This document shows positions 46,020-59,017 of a stretch of 64,000 bases of DNA, in pieces. The translations under genes were made by a program, and so were the position numbers. Position 1 is the first letter of the stretch. Every line of letters begins with the position of its first letter. The notes below the pieces were generated by a model. That model was given only the letters and a program-made list of their open reading frames with translations, searched no databases and was not told where the DNA came from. Source of the stretch: Siphonodentalium dalli (taxonomy: Eukaryota; Mollusca; Scaphopoda; Gadilida; Siphonodentaliidae); assembly GCA_032622095.1 (NCBI GenBank), contig CP136069.1, positions 67,913,319 to 67,977,318 of the forward strand, given 5' to 3'.

Positions 46020-46987
46020 CCCTTTCTTTACTCAATACGCATTGATTGGTAGTTCCCTTAGGAAACGTTCAGATAATAAGTTCAACAAACGACCATGAAC
46101 TTATTATCTGAACATTTCCCACCCAGGCACATTCATTCTTTAGCAGTTGCATTTTTCTTTTCATCTGACTGTCGTCTGCTAAGTTACCCTGAACACCCCT
46201 CCAAATGAATAGCAGGCCATTCCAATGTACACATTTATATCAGAATTAGAGAATCCATTGTCATCCCATGACTCTCTACTCTGGCAACGCCCGTAGAGAT
46301 TATATCCCACCAGTATATATACAAAACCTGCAGTCTGACCTCTTCTGACAGGGAACTTTATAACATTGAACAAACAAGGCAGGGAATATACTTATTTTTT
46401 ATATTTGATCCTCGATGATATACGTCAATGTATGGGGTGGACCCAGCTCTGAATTGCTAATTTTTGTTGACTTTAGCGAGCCGATATCGCAAAAAAAAAA
46501 AAAAAAAAAAAACCACACATTTAATCAATTACCCTGGAGAAATTCCCTGATTGTATAAGTGCCCCCAAAGCTGCACAAATTCCTTTAAATAATTTAATCT
46601 TCAACTTAAACTTTTTATTCAGTCTTTTAACATGAGTACATATAGACTGTATATATTCACACCACATTTACAATGATAAATGAATCACGTGATATAGGAC
46701 AAATATGTCCTAATTTGGAAGAACCTTCCAGGAAAGCCACCGAGGGCACAAACCCGACCTTGAGTTGGGGCCTTCGCCTACTGATGAATAAACTATTAAG
46801 CAACTGGGTCGATATACAAAGAAATATAATTATTCCCCTCGCTATTTTTTCGACAGTATAAGATTCCCTGTCAAAACCTCAAAAAGTTCCCAGGTTTTTA
46901 ATTGGTGGATTATGATCTCCACGGGCGTTAACCAGAGTATAGAGATTAGTGGCATGATCTAAGATAATCCATGTTCCATAGAAAGGG
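46020..46987. mobile_element. Possible TTAA element abutting family A copy
   Basis: It begins CCCTTTCT after a TTAA shared with its neighbour and ends AGAAAGGG before TTAA (46988-46991). Only 8 bp of inverted ends match. Inside are a piece of repeat H (46066-46254) and a family G copy (46262-46962). Confidence 0.45.
46262..46962. mobile_element. MITE family G, copy 2
   Basis: GGCAACGCCCGTAGAGATTA on the left and CCACGGGCGTTAACCAGAGT with GGCATGATCT on the right. An A22 run lies inside at about 46492-46513. Confidence 0.7.
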
Positions 46988-47411
46988 TTAAAAAGAAACA
47001 CGATAACACAGATAAACGAAACGTAGGCAATATTTTATACTATAATTTTTAATCTTATATTACAGTAACCAAAATTCAATGGGATAAAAATTTACATTTT
47101 TTAATAATGTGATGACACAAGCACGCCTGTATCTTTGAGGGGTGTTATTTTACTCTAGTTTCAATAGTCTATAGATGTGTATGATTATTATTCTATTATG
47201 ATGCTGCTCGACTGCGACCATGTCAACTCTGCATACAACTAGACAAACGCTTTTTTTCCTTTGAGCACAATCCCATTGTTGCAACCGTTCCCTGATTTTT
47301 GATAAAGCACACCAATTCCCAAGGCTGGCGAATGAAATAGTTCAGTGATTATCCCATTGTTAGGCACACGCAACTCATAACAGACAAATCGCACGGGCGC
47401 TTCAAAGTGGG

Positions 47412-48543
47412 ACCAGTTGTTACGCCGAGTTATGTAGTAACTGACGAGTTTTGTGGTAGCTCACGAGTTTTGTAGTAAAATCGACGAGTTATGTAGTAAT
47501 TTGGGTTACGAGTTTTGTAGTAAAATGTCGACGAGTTTTGTAGTGAAAAACAAGCTAACGAGTTTTGCAGTAATACTCGTCGAGTTTTGTAGCAACAATT
47601 TTTAGTCAGTTTCAAAGGCGGGTTTGGACTTAATAAAATCGTATATAGTAAATGCAATGTTTTTTGGTGTAAGTGTTTGTGTGGTGGACGTTAATGACGT
47701 TGTAGCTCAACTTGATTTTGGTCCCTCGTCACTGCTGCGTCGTTTCTCATCAGATCTGAGCCAAACTTCGTAACAAGAAGTAATATGGCCATGTTATTAA
47801 CTTGAACCTGGCCCCCATTACGTCAGACGTCTCGTCCTATTTCTTAATACCATATTGTATTGGTGAAATAGAATAAACTATCTATCTTGGTGGAAAACCA
47901 AATGTGGTTCGTCATTTTTCTCTCAGTGCATAATGGATTCGCGGCTTGTGCACTCTAAGAAATAAACTCAACCAACAGTAGCCGTGAAACAAAAGAGAGC
48001 GGCGAGTCATGCATGGGTACCATACAGTTATTGTTACTTATAATCGTTTCACTTTGTTTTTGCAATATAGACAACTCTACGCCACCTCTTGTTTCTTGGT
48101 TCGTTCTTGTGGATACCCATGTGATTTGACAAAGTAACACTCTGCATATTCAATTATAATACATGTAGTTGAAAAATCAAAGAAAAAACGTGAACAGTTC
48201 ATGTGACAGTAATAGTGGACAGTCAGTCCATTTGTTGCTGGTAAGCTCTCCCACAAACTGGTCAACCAATGAGGGATACATAAAGTAAGGAACACGAGAG
48301 TATGTGTGGTGGGTAGATAGATAATTGTATTATGTATTGTCAATATAACATTGTATTAAGAATATGGTACCGTGTAAACCAACAATTTTTTTTTTTTTTA
48401 CTACAAAACTCGTCGACATTTTACTACAAAACTCGTAACCTGAAATTACTACATAACTCAGCATAACTCGTCGATTTTACTACAAAACTCGTGAGCTACC
48501 ACAAAACTCGTCAGTTACTACATAACTCGGCGTAACACCAGTC
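47412..48543. mobile_element. Foldback element with CGAGTTTTGTAGTAAAA sub-repeats
   Basis: The left arm (47412-47605) has seven or so copies of ACGAGTTTTGTAGTAAAA or ACGAGTTATGTAGTAA. The right arm (48400-48543) is the inverted set, ending CTCGGCGTAACACCAGTCC. The 800 bp middle has no recognised gene. Confidence 0.85.
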
Positions 48544-49070
48544 CGTGTTGTTTCGGACATATCTATTCACATTCAACGGCGATCAGTTCATGTTAATCAC
48601 GTTGTCGGGCGTGGCTAACCGGCGATTGTGTCCAATCGTGGCAAGCGCACGGATTGTGCGTCGTGGTCAAAACACGCTCAACGGCACATTTCCAGTTGAT
48701 TGCGTTATGTGGATCAATTGTGCTCGGTCAAAGCACGCGAATAGTTCTTTACCAGAATAAATAACGCAAGCGATATTTACTATTGTACGCCATAGAACAA
48801 TCATGATCTTGTTTCTTATAATTTGTTCCCCCATCACCCCTCTGATGTAATTGTTCTAAACCTAGTTTCAGCTTACTGCGCAAAAGAGAAATTAAAAAAT
48901 ACTTGAAATCAACACCAATCTCACACCACAGGCATCGCGAAAATCCACACAATCCTCCATAAGTAATACGTCGAAAACATTCACAAAAGCTATAGTCGAC
49001 GATAACGCTCGTTATTGTTAACCGCATTTTGGCGACATAAGCATGGACGCTCTTTTCTGTGGTGTCCTGT

Positions 49071-49351
49071 TTCCGCCACATACTTTGTTGGCTTCCTTCG
49101 TTTCCCGCGTTTATTTGTCCCCCCCCCGCTTCTTTCTATTCCTTCGCGTCGAAGCAAGCAAAATAATCTCAATGATGTTTTTTTCGCTTTCGTCGTTTAA
49201 TTTTCGCTTGCTTTGTTTGATTTTTTCGCTTCCTTCGTGGCGAAGGAACCGAAATAATTGAGATTATTTCGCTTGCTTCGCCCCGAAGGAACCAATGCAA
49301 GCCAAAAAATTGAAGTAAGCCAAAAAAACTAAATGGCGGAAACAGTACACC
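49071..49351. mobile_element. Hairpin MITE with GGTGT(C/A)CTGTTTCCGCCA ends
   Basis: The outer ends match, and an inner pair (CGAAGCAAGCAAAATAATCT and mirror AGATTATTTCGCTTGCTTCG) lies at 49151-49170 and 49262-49281. Confidence 0.75.
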
Positions 49352-50644
49352 ATATACTTTTCAGTCGATCATTGAATTTTTGTTCTATGTTTGTAAGCGT
49401 GATGAAACGTCATCCGTTTAAATGCGATATATGGACACCACACGAAAAACCTCGCATAAATGCGCTCATTTGTCCGATTAAGGTGGACCCCCCCCCCACA
49501 ACCGAGACCCCCTATACCTTCGACCCTGAGTAAATCGGATGACACACAAAACACATATATGAACTCTCTCGACTGATAACCATACACGCATGCATCGACT
49601 GTCACTCGGTGGTTAAATACGACATTAATTATTTAAAATTGATAACAAATTGATGTTTGATTAGCGGCCAGAATAATTATTTGGAAGGACAGTGAATTTT
49701 TGACCCCGAAAGAACGTCAAATATTTATTCAATCCGTACATATTGGGTAAACATATAATTTCACGTCCATAAACGTTTTCTTGTTGATGCTAAGCTATAA
49801 TTGAAGATGAAATCGCTGAGTTGCAAATTTAGTTGGTAGCTGTCAGAAAATCGTTAGAGAGATGGATCCTACATTGAACTTATGTATATATAGCTATATA
49901 TACACTTTCGAAAGCATGGTGATAAGAGCAATATTGACAGTCCCCGTGTCATGGAAAACACAAGACTGTGGCGCCGGTTGTGGGATCTGATTGGGGAGGG
50001 GAGGCGGGTGGTCTGGATCCCGGGAAGTAATAAACCACGTGGCACAACTCACGTTTCAAATAAATGATCAAAGCTTCGCCTCCTCTTCTATACTGACAGT
50101 AAATGTTCAGTCTATCATTTCAATGACCAAGTCTTCTCAATACACAACAGCTTGTGATATCGGTTCGGTTGATGCAACAAAACCGATATACCAAGCTGTT
50201 GTCAATCGGGAAGACCTGGTCTAGGTTATTTAAACATTTTACATCATTTGTCTGCCTTATCCTATACTATATTCACCGTTTTATCAAACTGTTGTAGGTG
50301 GGTCCCCAATTTCTCTTGGAAAAAAAACTCGCATTGCCGGGGTGGTGCATGGGTACCAAAAATCAAAATATAAAAAAATTCAACCTTCTATCCTGGATTT
50401 TTTTCCGCTTATTTAACAATTATAAGTCATACATGTATAATTATATTTCGTAGATTGTGGGATATATATGTCTGTGCCCCTGTAATTTATGTCACAGTCG
50501 ATTAATATATATCGATGACTCGCAAAAGGAGTAATCACACGTAAATATGACACATCCGATTTGACACCATACAATAAATTGGTTATGAGTTTTGAATTTT
50601 TACAATGATAGCCAAAACTCCAGTGGTTGTCTCTGATAAAGAGC
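49352..50644. other. No gene; one small hairpin
   Basis: A hairpin at about 50128-50222 pairs ACACAACAGCTTGTGATATC with GATATACCAAGCTGTTGT. A 77-codon + frame at 49991-50224 runs through it and has no other support. Confidence 0.4.
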
Positions 50645-51145
50645 TAGATCATGCCACGAATCTCTACTCTGTCTAGCACCCGTAGATATCATATTCCATC
50701 ATTACAAAACCTGAGAATTATAGTTGATGTTCTGACCCCTTCTGACGGGATCTGTATAACATTGAACAAACGAGGCTGGGAGTATATTTGTTTGTTTATA
50801 TTTGTTCCTCGATAATCAACTTCAAAGTATGGGGTAGTCCTAGCTCGAAAATGCATGCTTTAGTGAGCCGATATCACAAAAAACATTGAATTAATTAACC
50901 TGGAGAAATTCCATGATTGTAAGTGGCGCATAGAAAATTTTCCCATAAAGTCTCGAACTGGGACTTTCGCCTACTGATGAATAAAGTATTAAGCGACAGG
51001 TATTAACAAAGAAATATATTCCCCGCGTTATTTTTCGACTTTATAAGGTTCCCTGTCGAAACTTAAAAAACTTCCCAGGTTTTTTTACTGGTTGAATATG
51101 ATATCTACGGGCGTTAGACAAAGTAGAGATTCGTGGCATGATCTA
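50645..51145. mobile_element. MITE family G, copy 3 (best preserved)
   Basis: TAGATCATGCCACGAATCTC is matched by its complement at 51126-51145. Arms extend about 120 bp. No coding capacity. Confidence 0.8.
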
Positions 51146-52608
51146 ATAAAGAGCATCCTTGCCGAACTGCAAAGACAGAGTTCAGTCCCATCGCTGGTCT
51201 TACCACTGCCATAACGTATAGGCATATAGAATGTATTAAATTTAACATTTAATCATCTGATTTCATCTAGCCAATTTCAAAATGAATATTGACAATTTGA
51301 CAGTTCAATTTCTCAGAATAATGCAGAATGAATTGTATATAACCGACAGAAATATTATCAATTAATAACAAATGTAAGGTTTCCTTACATTCTGTATACG
51401 TGATGGCAGCGTAAAACTGATGGATGTTGTTTTTGTTTTGTTTTGTTTTGGTGGAATATCGTGATGCTTATATAATGGCGATTGCAAATATTTTTCAATT
51501 TTATTTTGCCAGCATGGTAATCAGAAAATTGGCTTACGCAATTTCCAATAATTTGCTGTCACGTTGTGATATTGTGTAGGTCGTTTGCATTCGAGAGTAG
51601 GTTAATTGGAATCTGAGAGTATATTCGTGCAAGATCTTGATTTTGAGGAACATGTATATAGCCAGACCTGGAAATCTGGAATTAGACCCCACAGCACGAC
51701 AAATAGTTTTCGTGGCTGGCTCAACCAATTTCGTGGCCTGTTAGCTAGCTACGACGGCTCAGTAGCGACGTTCGTGGCTGACGAAATATGGCGGCTCAGC
51801 CGGCTGAAACGTTATCATTCAGCGTATTTTCATTCAGAAATTTTCATAATTCCCGGTTATATGCCCCGTTTGTTTTAGCGTTTGTGGTGAACCGGTAGAA
51901 TTCCATACCACATGTGCTCTTTTTGTGTTGGGCTTTTCCATTATGGCGAAATTACACGAAGGACTGGTATCGATGTACTATGTAGTTTCCCATCTAATCG
52001 GTATATATTACATTAGGACTTCTGTCGACTTCATACTACTAGATCATCACTGGCATCTTGCGATATATATGCATGCATCATTGAATGATGAATCCGATAG
52101 TAATGATATCATATTTCAAACTATTTTCTATTATATTCGACAGGTTATGTGCATATATTGGCAAATGCCAATGATGTCTGAGACTGAGTCGTGTCGAAAT
52201 AAACAATTTATACTTTAACACCTTCAATACTGAATGGATGCTCCCGTTCAGTTGTATGAAAGCATGCAATGGAATAGGCTATTCAACATAGCCCGAGTGT
52301 TCTGATAATATAACAACCATGCGCGTGTCCATGCGAGTATGCCAAAATATAGGCAATGCGATTTAGTTCTTTGCGACTCACAGTACTGTTGTGCTTGACA
52401 TATAAGCCCATGCACACGGCTCAGCCATTTTACAATTCCGGCGGCGGAGAGTTTTTCATGTGGCTGGCGTTAGAGATAATATGGCTGGCGGCGGCTTGTG
52501 GCCAACATAGCTGGCGGCGGCGGCGTGCGATGGCGGCTTCGGGATCTACCTGCATGGAATCGACTTGTACTCAGTAATTCATTCACAAATAATTTATACG
52601 GTGTGAAT
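51146..52608. other. No gene recognised
   Basis: GGC/CTGGCGGCGG-rich patches (51700-51800, 52440-52545) open frames by composition. No splice-site-bounded exon or family match. Confidence 0.3.
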
Positions 52609-52610
52609 GT

Positions 52611-53430
52611 GTTAACACCGGAATTATTCGTAAACGGTGTAATCCCATCACCAATAAAATTATAAGGCAATAAAAAGCGAATTCGTTCTCCGACAATAAT
52701 TCGAATGATGTGATGTGTCAAAATATGTGTGATGCTCAGCCAACCAAGGAACACGTCAGCATGAAACTACAAAGAGCGTTCATTGTCAATATTTTACTGA
52801 GCATTTGTCTCACTTTTGTTCGAAAATCGAAAACGGATGATACTTTTTTGGCCAGAGTATTAAAAGCAAGCCAGTGGTATGTTCGTGTATTGTATACCCG
52901 AATTGCGAAAACATAATGTTATGTTCAAATGAGTCATTTAATTTAAAATTTACACATGTGGGTTTTTAACAATTTCACATACCTCGACAAAGAGCGTTCA
53001 TTGCAGAATATAATCATGAAATGTTAAAAATATAGAGCGTTTGTGTCACTTATTTCACTTGTTGTAAAATCGGAAACAGCTATATAGCTTATAATTTTCG
53101 TTCGTTTAGTTTTGTCAGAATTTGGCATCTCGTAGTTCAGTGTCACGGAATTCCGCGCACATATTTGATTTCTTCCAACGAGCCATTTCCGTTTAAAATT
53201 AACAAAGAATGTTGACCATTTAACATAAACGTCGACGAATTTGTAATAATCGACCTGGCATTTTTCAGTTGGGAATGGGTTAACACCAGACTGATTCGTT
53301 AGCGGTATAATCCCTACAAAAATAAAATTAGAAGGCTATAAAAAGCAAATTCGTTCTCCGACATGACCATTAATTCGAATTTGATGTGCCAGAATGCGCG
53401 CGGTGCTCGGCCAACCAAGGAACACCTCAG
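52611..53430. repeat. Diverged direct repeats of about 150 bp
   Basis: 52611-52760 and 53280-53430 share AAAAAGCGAATTCGTTCTCC-like, CGACA...ATTCGAAT and CAACCAAGGAACAC. Confidence 0.7.
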
Positions 53431-53568
53431 ATAAAAGAAAACAATGACTAGGTAACAAAAGATCAAAGGCCTGGTAACACAAGCCGACAGCGCAGGTGAA
53501 AACTCCGCATGTTCCCGCCGCGATCGACTGTGATGAGGCAATTCGAGGTTTTATCCACGAGAAACGCG

Positions 53569-54121
53569 AATCTAATGACTTACACGTTGTAAGTGGTAAC
53601 TAAATTAATGAAATGTTCTATTTTTTGAAGTACATACGATACTGCAGGGTAATGTAACCCTTCGTCTGTATAAAAACGTACCCCGTCTGGGAGAGTACAA
53701 TATACGTATATATACGACCATGCAGTGTACTGTGTATATAGCACCCAAGTCTGTATATATGTATTCCAATACCGCGATAAAAACTCTTCTTCATTGAAGA
53801 AGAGTTTTTACGTTTTTTTACAATTGAGTCGCGTTATATATGTGTATACAATAACACAAAAAACATTTGATTCATATATATCTTACTCAGGAGGATATGT
53901 TATGTATATCTTTGACAAAGTTTGAACGGAAATCTAATGACTTACACGTTGTATATATGTAAATGGTAACTAAATGAATGAAATGTTCTATTTTTTTTAC
54001 GTACGATACTCCAGGGTAAAATAGCCGTCTGGGAGAGTATGGTACGTACATTGTATATATACGACAATGTAGTGTAGCATGACAATACTGTGTGTGTATA
54101 TATATAGTATACCCAAGTCTG
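53569..54121. repeat. Direct repeats of about 185 bp
   Basis: 53569-53753 and 53931-54121 share AATCTAATGACTTACACGTT, AATGAAATGTTCTATTTTTT, CGTCTGGGAGAGTA and ACCCAAGTCTG. Confidence 0.8.
53779..53809. repeat. Perfect 15 bp-arm palindrome
   Basis: AAAAACTCTTCTTCA, one T, then the exact complement. It lies between the two 185 bp repeats. Confidence 0.9.
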
Positions 54122-55309
54122 CAAAAAATTCACAAGCTTTTATCGTAGAGAATAGGCGGGTTTAGTCCCATACGGGTATAACTTGTTAAATGTTACCGTA
54201 GCCATCAAAGGTCATTTAGGTCACGTGAGAATTTCGTCTACACGTTTAGCAGTTTTATATCCAACGTGTAGAATACGCAACTTGTAGCAAAATTTAATAT
54301 ACATATTTCTAATAACTGAGGAGAATATACATGTACATGTAAGACATTCCCACGAACGACCTACGCGCCTCCGCCGAAATCTAATTTTTATTGAAGAAAT
54401 TTAAGCGTATCGGTGGTCGCAGTGCGGACAGTTCGTCGTTACTACCAAATATTTTTTACCTGTTTTGCTACGTTGGGGCGATATCTATAAACTTGTATGT
54501 TTGGCAACATAATATCATGTGACTTTTCCCGATACATGCATCTCCATAGTAATATTATAGCATGTGATGGGTACAAATGCAGTTTCCCAGTTGGACCCTC
54601 TAGTTACGCGCTCTCGATAATATACACGTGTACCGTATATACTAGAACGTATCAGTTTGTATATGAGCTACATGCATATCGTGAATTCAAGATTCAACGA
54701 CCCGCGTGACAATGTTATATAGCAGATTGTTCGCACGTGCATAATACGAGCATTGATGTGCATGAAATTTTGCAATAGAAACCGTGCAGCATTGCAATGA
54801 ATTATTTAGCGCTCCGCGTGTATACTATTATAGAGATTCTTGTTTCGCCTAGGCGCTAGGGGGGGGGGGGGGGGTTATTTATAGAAATAGGAATATTTGG
54901 GACGGATTTAAAAGTCGAACTGCGACCCGGAGGCCGAGTCCGGTAAAAGATGTAGTTTGGAATTTCAATTTAGTTTATTGTCCTTTACATTATTATGTCA
55001 ATAATGTTGATTTTTGGTTTGTGACAAGCTATGTCAATTACAAATAGAAGAATGGAAAAGATAATTTGTAAGTCTTATATTTCAACTTTTATAGACATGT
55101 TTCGTTCTGCAGCCCACTGGGGGTTGTGGTATGAGACGGTCGAGTCGGCCGCCGGTTGTTAGGTCGGAAATTTCCAACCAGTTGGAAAGTTTGATTTATC
55201 AGATAGAAAACTGTAATACTATATATACTATGCGTAGTTTGAAATTCTAAGTTGGGTACCAAACAAAGACTCTCCAGCTATATATAAGGCTGATTTGGCC
55301 ACTTTCACT
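54122..55309. other. No gene; poly-G tract
   Basis: A G16 run at about 54859. No exon or repeat found otherwise. Confidence 0.35.
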
Positions 55310-55314
55310 GGGTT

Positions 55315-55545
55315 TCTATGATAAAGTTACCCAATTTGAGGGCTATTGTAATAAAGTTATCCAGGTTGAGGAACATTGTAATAAAGTTACCCATGTTGAG
55401 GAATATTATGATAAAGTTACCTAAGTTTAGGAGATAAAGTTACCTAAGTTTAGGAAAATTGTGATAAAGTTACCCAAGCTGGGAGAAAATGTGATAAAGT
55501 TACCAGGTTGAGGAGAATTGTGATAAAGTTATCCAGGTTAATTTA
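55315..55545. repeat. Minisatellite, unit about 30-33 bp
   Basis: Six to seven units of GATAAAGTTACCCAAGTTGA plus GGAATATTGT-like text, all in one orientation. Confidence 0.85.
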
Positions 55546-56330
55546 ATGTCGCGTGACCAAAATGGCCGCCGCAAGACCTTAGATATTTATATATTTACGG
55601 TAAATGAGGATGACCCTCAATATCCTTGACTAAACTGAACAGTATCGATTTATACAAATACACAAACATGTTTCCGAAAGGGAAGGAGATTATTAAAATG
55701 GCTTTGTTAGAGTTGATTTATCTTTAACTGACAAAGTTGTTCCAAGAAGTGATATGAGTCATATGATGGTAGAAAGAAAGAACGTTTGATTCACTTATGT
55801 ACGACAAAATGAAAACAGCTGGAAAATGGCTGTGACAATGGCAAGTATTTTTTAGAACATATGAGTATATCAATATTTCGTTTATTTGTCAACATATATT
55901 TACCTCCTTCCAAATTACGTAGACAAAATTTGGAAGTGCGAATGAGTCATGACCGATTAACATGAGTTAACTTTTTCACATTTGTTCCTAAAAATTAACT
56001 GGGTAAATTTATCACCTGTTTGGGAACACGGGTAACTGCATCACACACACACAAAATCGGCGAACGTGACCAATTCAGACTATCTATATGCCCCTTGTCA
56101 GGTACAAGTAGATTATATTCTAGTTCGTATATATACGTTGTATAAAGTTGTGTCATGAACCCAACAGCGGGAGTTATAGCAGACTGCTCCCACGTGTATT
56201 AGTACGAACACAGATGTCAAAATATGGCATAAAAACTACATCGCATTCCATTGATATATAGTAGCTCGTTATGTGAATGTAGTAATCACATGCAGTTGTT
56301 TTTTGGTTCTTTCAATAACACATAGCCCGG
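55546..56330. other. No gene recognised
   Basis: Nothing supported, apart from one AATGGCCGCCGC near 55559 of the kind seen in the composite element. Confidence 0.3.
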
Positions 56331-56540
56331 GGTCAGAATTCGGCGAAGGTCGCAGACAGCGGTTCAAGTCTCCAGTATGGCGTCGCGGAATGGCCCCGAT
56401 GCTGTTGCTTTGCGGCAAATGATAGAAATGAAAGAAGGGAATGCACCGGGTACCATTTTGTGTTGTGATTCCCAGTCACGCGCTATGGTTGGACTGATAA
56501 TGACAGAACCACGTGAGAAAATCTAGCTATAAAGATGCAG
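56330..56540. repeat. Dispersed repeat J, copy with a small open frame
   Basis: Contains GTCGCGGAATGGCCCCGATG and GTGATTCCCAGTCACGCGCT. An ATG-started frame at 56377-56526 (49 codons) encodes APGTILCCDSQSRAMVGLIM. Related text occurs at 57610-57690, 57735-57840 and 59155-59310. Confidence 0.6.
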
Positions 56541-57217
56541 TATAACGAAAACTATTCTACTCATATATAACTCCAGACACGCATATGGGCTGTGCTTTCC
56601 AAGATGCAACCAAGATCTGGAATCACATTCAACCTAGCGACCAAGGCACCACTCACTATGTGTCTAAATTTGAAACGCCGGACAATTGCAAAACCAATCT
56701 CTACCAGTGGTGTCTCTTACCGATAACCCCTCTGTTAAAATACCAATTAACTTTTCATCTGCTACTAAATTAATCTAATAATATCACCGAGTTAATGCGC
56801 AAAACATGAAACTTGAATAAAACAATGGGGTGCATCGGTTGTCCATGTGCATGGAATGTGTCATTCACATGCCAATTCAATAGGAGATAATAATACTACT
56901 ACGGTATACGTATACAAAATAGTCCCACGCAAATATGACAATTAATTGGTAAACTCATTACTTATGGACTGATTTGAACACGATTCTGGTATTATGTGAT
57001 CAGTCTGTGTTGTCGGCGACAGAATTATTATTGAACACGTATATTCTCAAATGTACAAGAATCTTGTAAATTCTGGTATCTGGACAACGTCGATAACGCG
57101 AGAGCTCGTTGCAAAAAGGTAGAGCTGAATTGGTTGTTGGATACGGTTATATATGTTTATTAGAATATAACCGAAATGTTATATTCATTACGGACTTGAC
57201 ACGGCACTCAAATACAT

Positions 57218-57569
57218 GGCCCATCGGTGTTCTCTAAGAGAGGAATCTTACATGTAAATATGGCCCCTCTGTGTTCTCTCAGAGAGGAATCTTACATGTA
57301 AACATGGCCCCTCTGTGTTCTCTCACAGAGGAATCTTACATGCATACATGGCCCCTCTGTATGCTTTCAGAGAGGAATCTTACATGCATACATGGCCCCC
57401 ACGGTATTCTCTCAGAGAGGAATCTTACATGCATACATGGCCCTCGGTATTCTTTCAGAGAGGAATCTTACATGCACACATGGGCCCCACGGTATTCTTT
57501 CAGAGAGGAATCTTACATGCACACATGGCCCCCTATGTATTCTATCGGAGAGGAATATTACATGCACAC
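57218..57569. repeat. 44 bp minisatellite, about eight units
   Basis: Unit core AGAGAGGAATCTTACATG, then (T/C)A(A/C)A(C/T)ATGGCCCC. Because 44 is not a multiple of three the same peptide string appears in all three frames. Contiguous units with no spacers, so not CRISPR. Confidence 0.92.
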
Positions 57570-57600
57570 AATATATAATTATTAGCAACGAACAAAGGGA

Positions 57601-57884
57601 ATGTATTGGGCGCCATTTATGTTGCGACTAAAATCACACTCTGTGGGTGGACTGATAATTGTAGAAACACGTGAGAATGCCGACAGTCTGAGACAGTACA
57701 GAGTATATGACAGAAATGAGTCATCTCATCGACGTCCCACGATGAGAATGGGGAAGGGACCGCGGAATGCATCTGGTGCCATGTTGTGTTGTTGTTCCCA
57801 GTCACGCTACATTGGTGGACCAAGAAGGCAATACGGATACAATATGTCGAAAAATATTCCCCTCATACAGGGAAGTAGACCATG
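57601..57884. repeat. Dispersed repeat J, two partial copies
   Basis: 57610-57690 (GTGGACTGATAATTGTAGAA, ACACGTGAGAATGCCGACAG) and 57735-57840 (GGACCGCGGAATGCATCTGG, TTCCCAGTCACGCTACAT) each match parts of the 56330 copy. Confidence 0.55.
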
Positions 57885-58376
57885 CCATGAATGTCTATTA
57901 TGGTATACGAATGTATAGAGATCATACTCCTTGGAACGTTTTGAAGTTTTGACAAGGAACCTTATAAAGTCGAAACCTTAACGAGGGGAATATATTTCTT
58001 TATTGATACATGTTGCTTAAATAGTTTATTCATCGGTAGGCGAAGGTCCCAGCTTGGGATTGCATTATTTAAGGGACTTTGTGTGAATTTTTGCTTTGTG
58101 TCGATTGCAATCATGGAATTCAATGTATTTTGCAATATCGGCTCGCTAAAATCACTAATAAGCATGCAATTACGAGCTTGGACAACCTCACAATTTGAAG
58201 TAGATTATCGAGGAACAGATATAAACAAAGAAATATAATCATTGCCTTGTTTGTTCAATGTTATAAAGTTCCCTGTCAGAAGGGGTCAGAACATTAAAAC
58301 GTTCCCAGGTTTTGTATACTGGTGGAATATGATCTCTACGGGCGTTAGCCAGAGTATATATTCATGGCATGATCTA
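57885..58376. mobile_element. MITE family G, copy 4
   Basis: Left TAGACCATGCCATGAATGTC, right CATGGCATGATCTA, and the shared core AGTAGATTATCGAGGAACAG. Confidence 0.75.
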
Positions 58377-58541
58377 ACAGGGACTGGCTAGAGAATCTTC
58401 GTTTTTTTGGGTGTGCATATAACTTATATAATTTCTAACTGCACCTCCCTTGTAGACCAATTTTCACCAACACTATATATATGAAACGTCATTTGCATTT
58501 GCACCCGCTTCTTCATCTGGTATTTTAAATTGATACACAAG

Positions 58542-59017
58542 TAGATCATGCTATGAACCTCTACGCTGGATTTCAATCGTAGAGATCAAATTCCACCAGT
58601 TCAAAACCTGGGAACTGTTTGAAGTTTTGACAGGGAACATTGTATAGTCAAAATAATAACGCGGGAATTTATTACTTTGTATATTACCCGTTCCTTAATT
58701 ATGCAATTCACCGTAGGTGAATGATTCAACTCGAAATTGCACGATTTAAGTGACTTTGTGAGCGATTTTACTTTGCGTTACTTAAAATTATGGAATTTCT
58801 CCCAGGTAATTTATTCTGTGTTTATTGCGATATCGGCTCAGAAAATTCGCTACAAAGCATGCAATCTCGAGCTGGGACCACCCCCTAATGTAAAGTGAAT
58901 TATTGAGGAACAACTATTAACAAAGAAAATTATGTATCTTCAATGTTATAAAGTTCCCTGCCAGTGGAATATGATCGCTTCGGGCGTTATCCAGAGTAGA
59001 GATTCGTGGCATGATCT
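58542..59017. mobile_element. MITE family G, copy 5
   Basis: Left TAGATCATGCTATGAACCTC, right GATTCGTGGCATGATCTA; 165 bp from the previous copy. Confidence 0.75.

Noticed and set aside
49991-50224. 77-codon + frame as a gene
   Set aside because: It runs through a hairpin and has no homology, splice sites or promoter context.
51606-51878. 90-codon + frame as a gene
   Set aside because: Open mainly because of GGC/TGG-rich composition. No domain or splice evidence.
57218-57569. CRISPR-like regular array
   Set aside because: Units are contiguous with no variable spacers, and the genome is eukaryotic. It is a minisatellite.
57271-57585. Three overlapping + frames of 79-104 codons with HTWP-type repeats
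   Set aside because: They are the three frames of a 44 bp tandem repeat, with no splice sites or homology.
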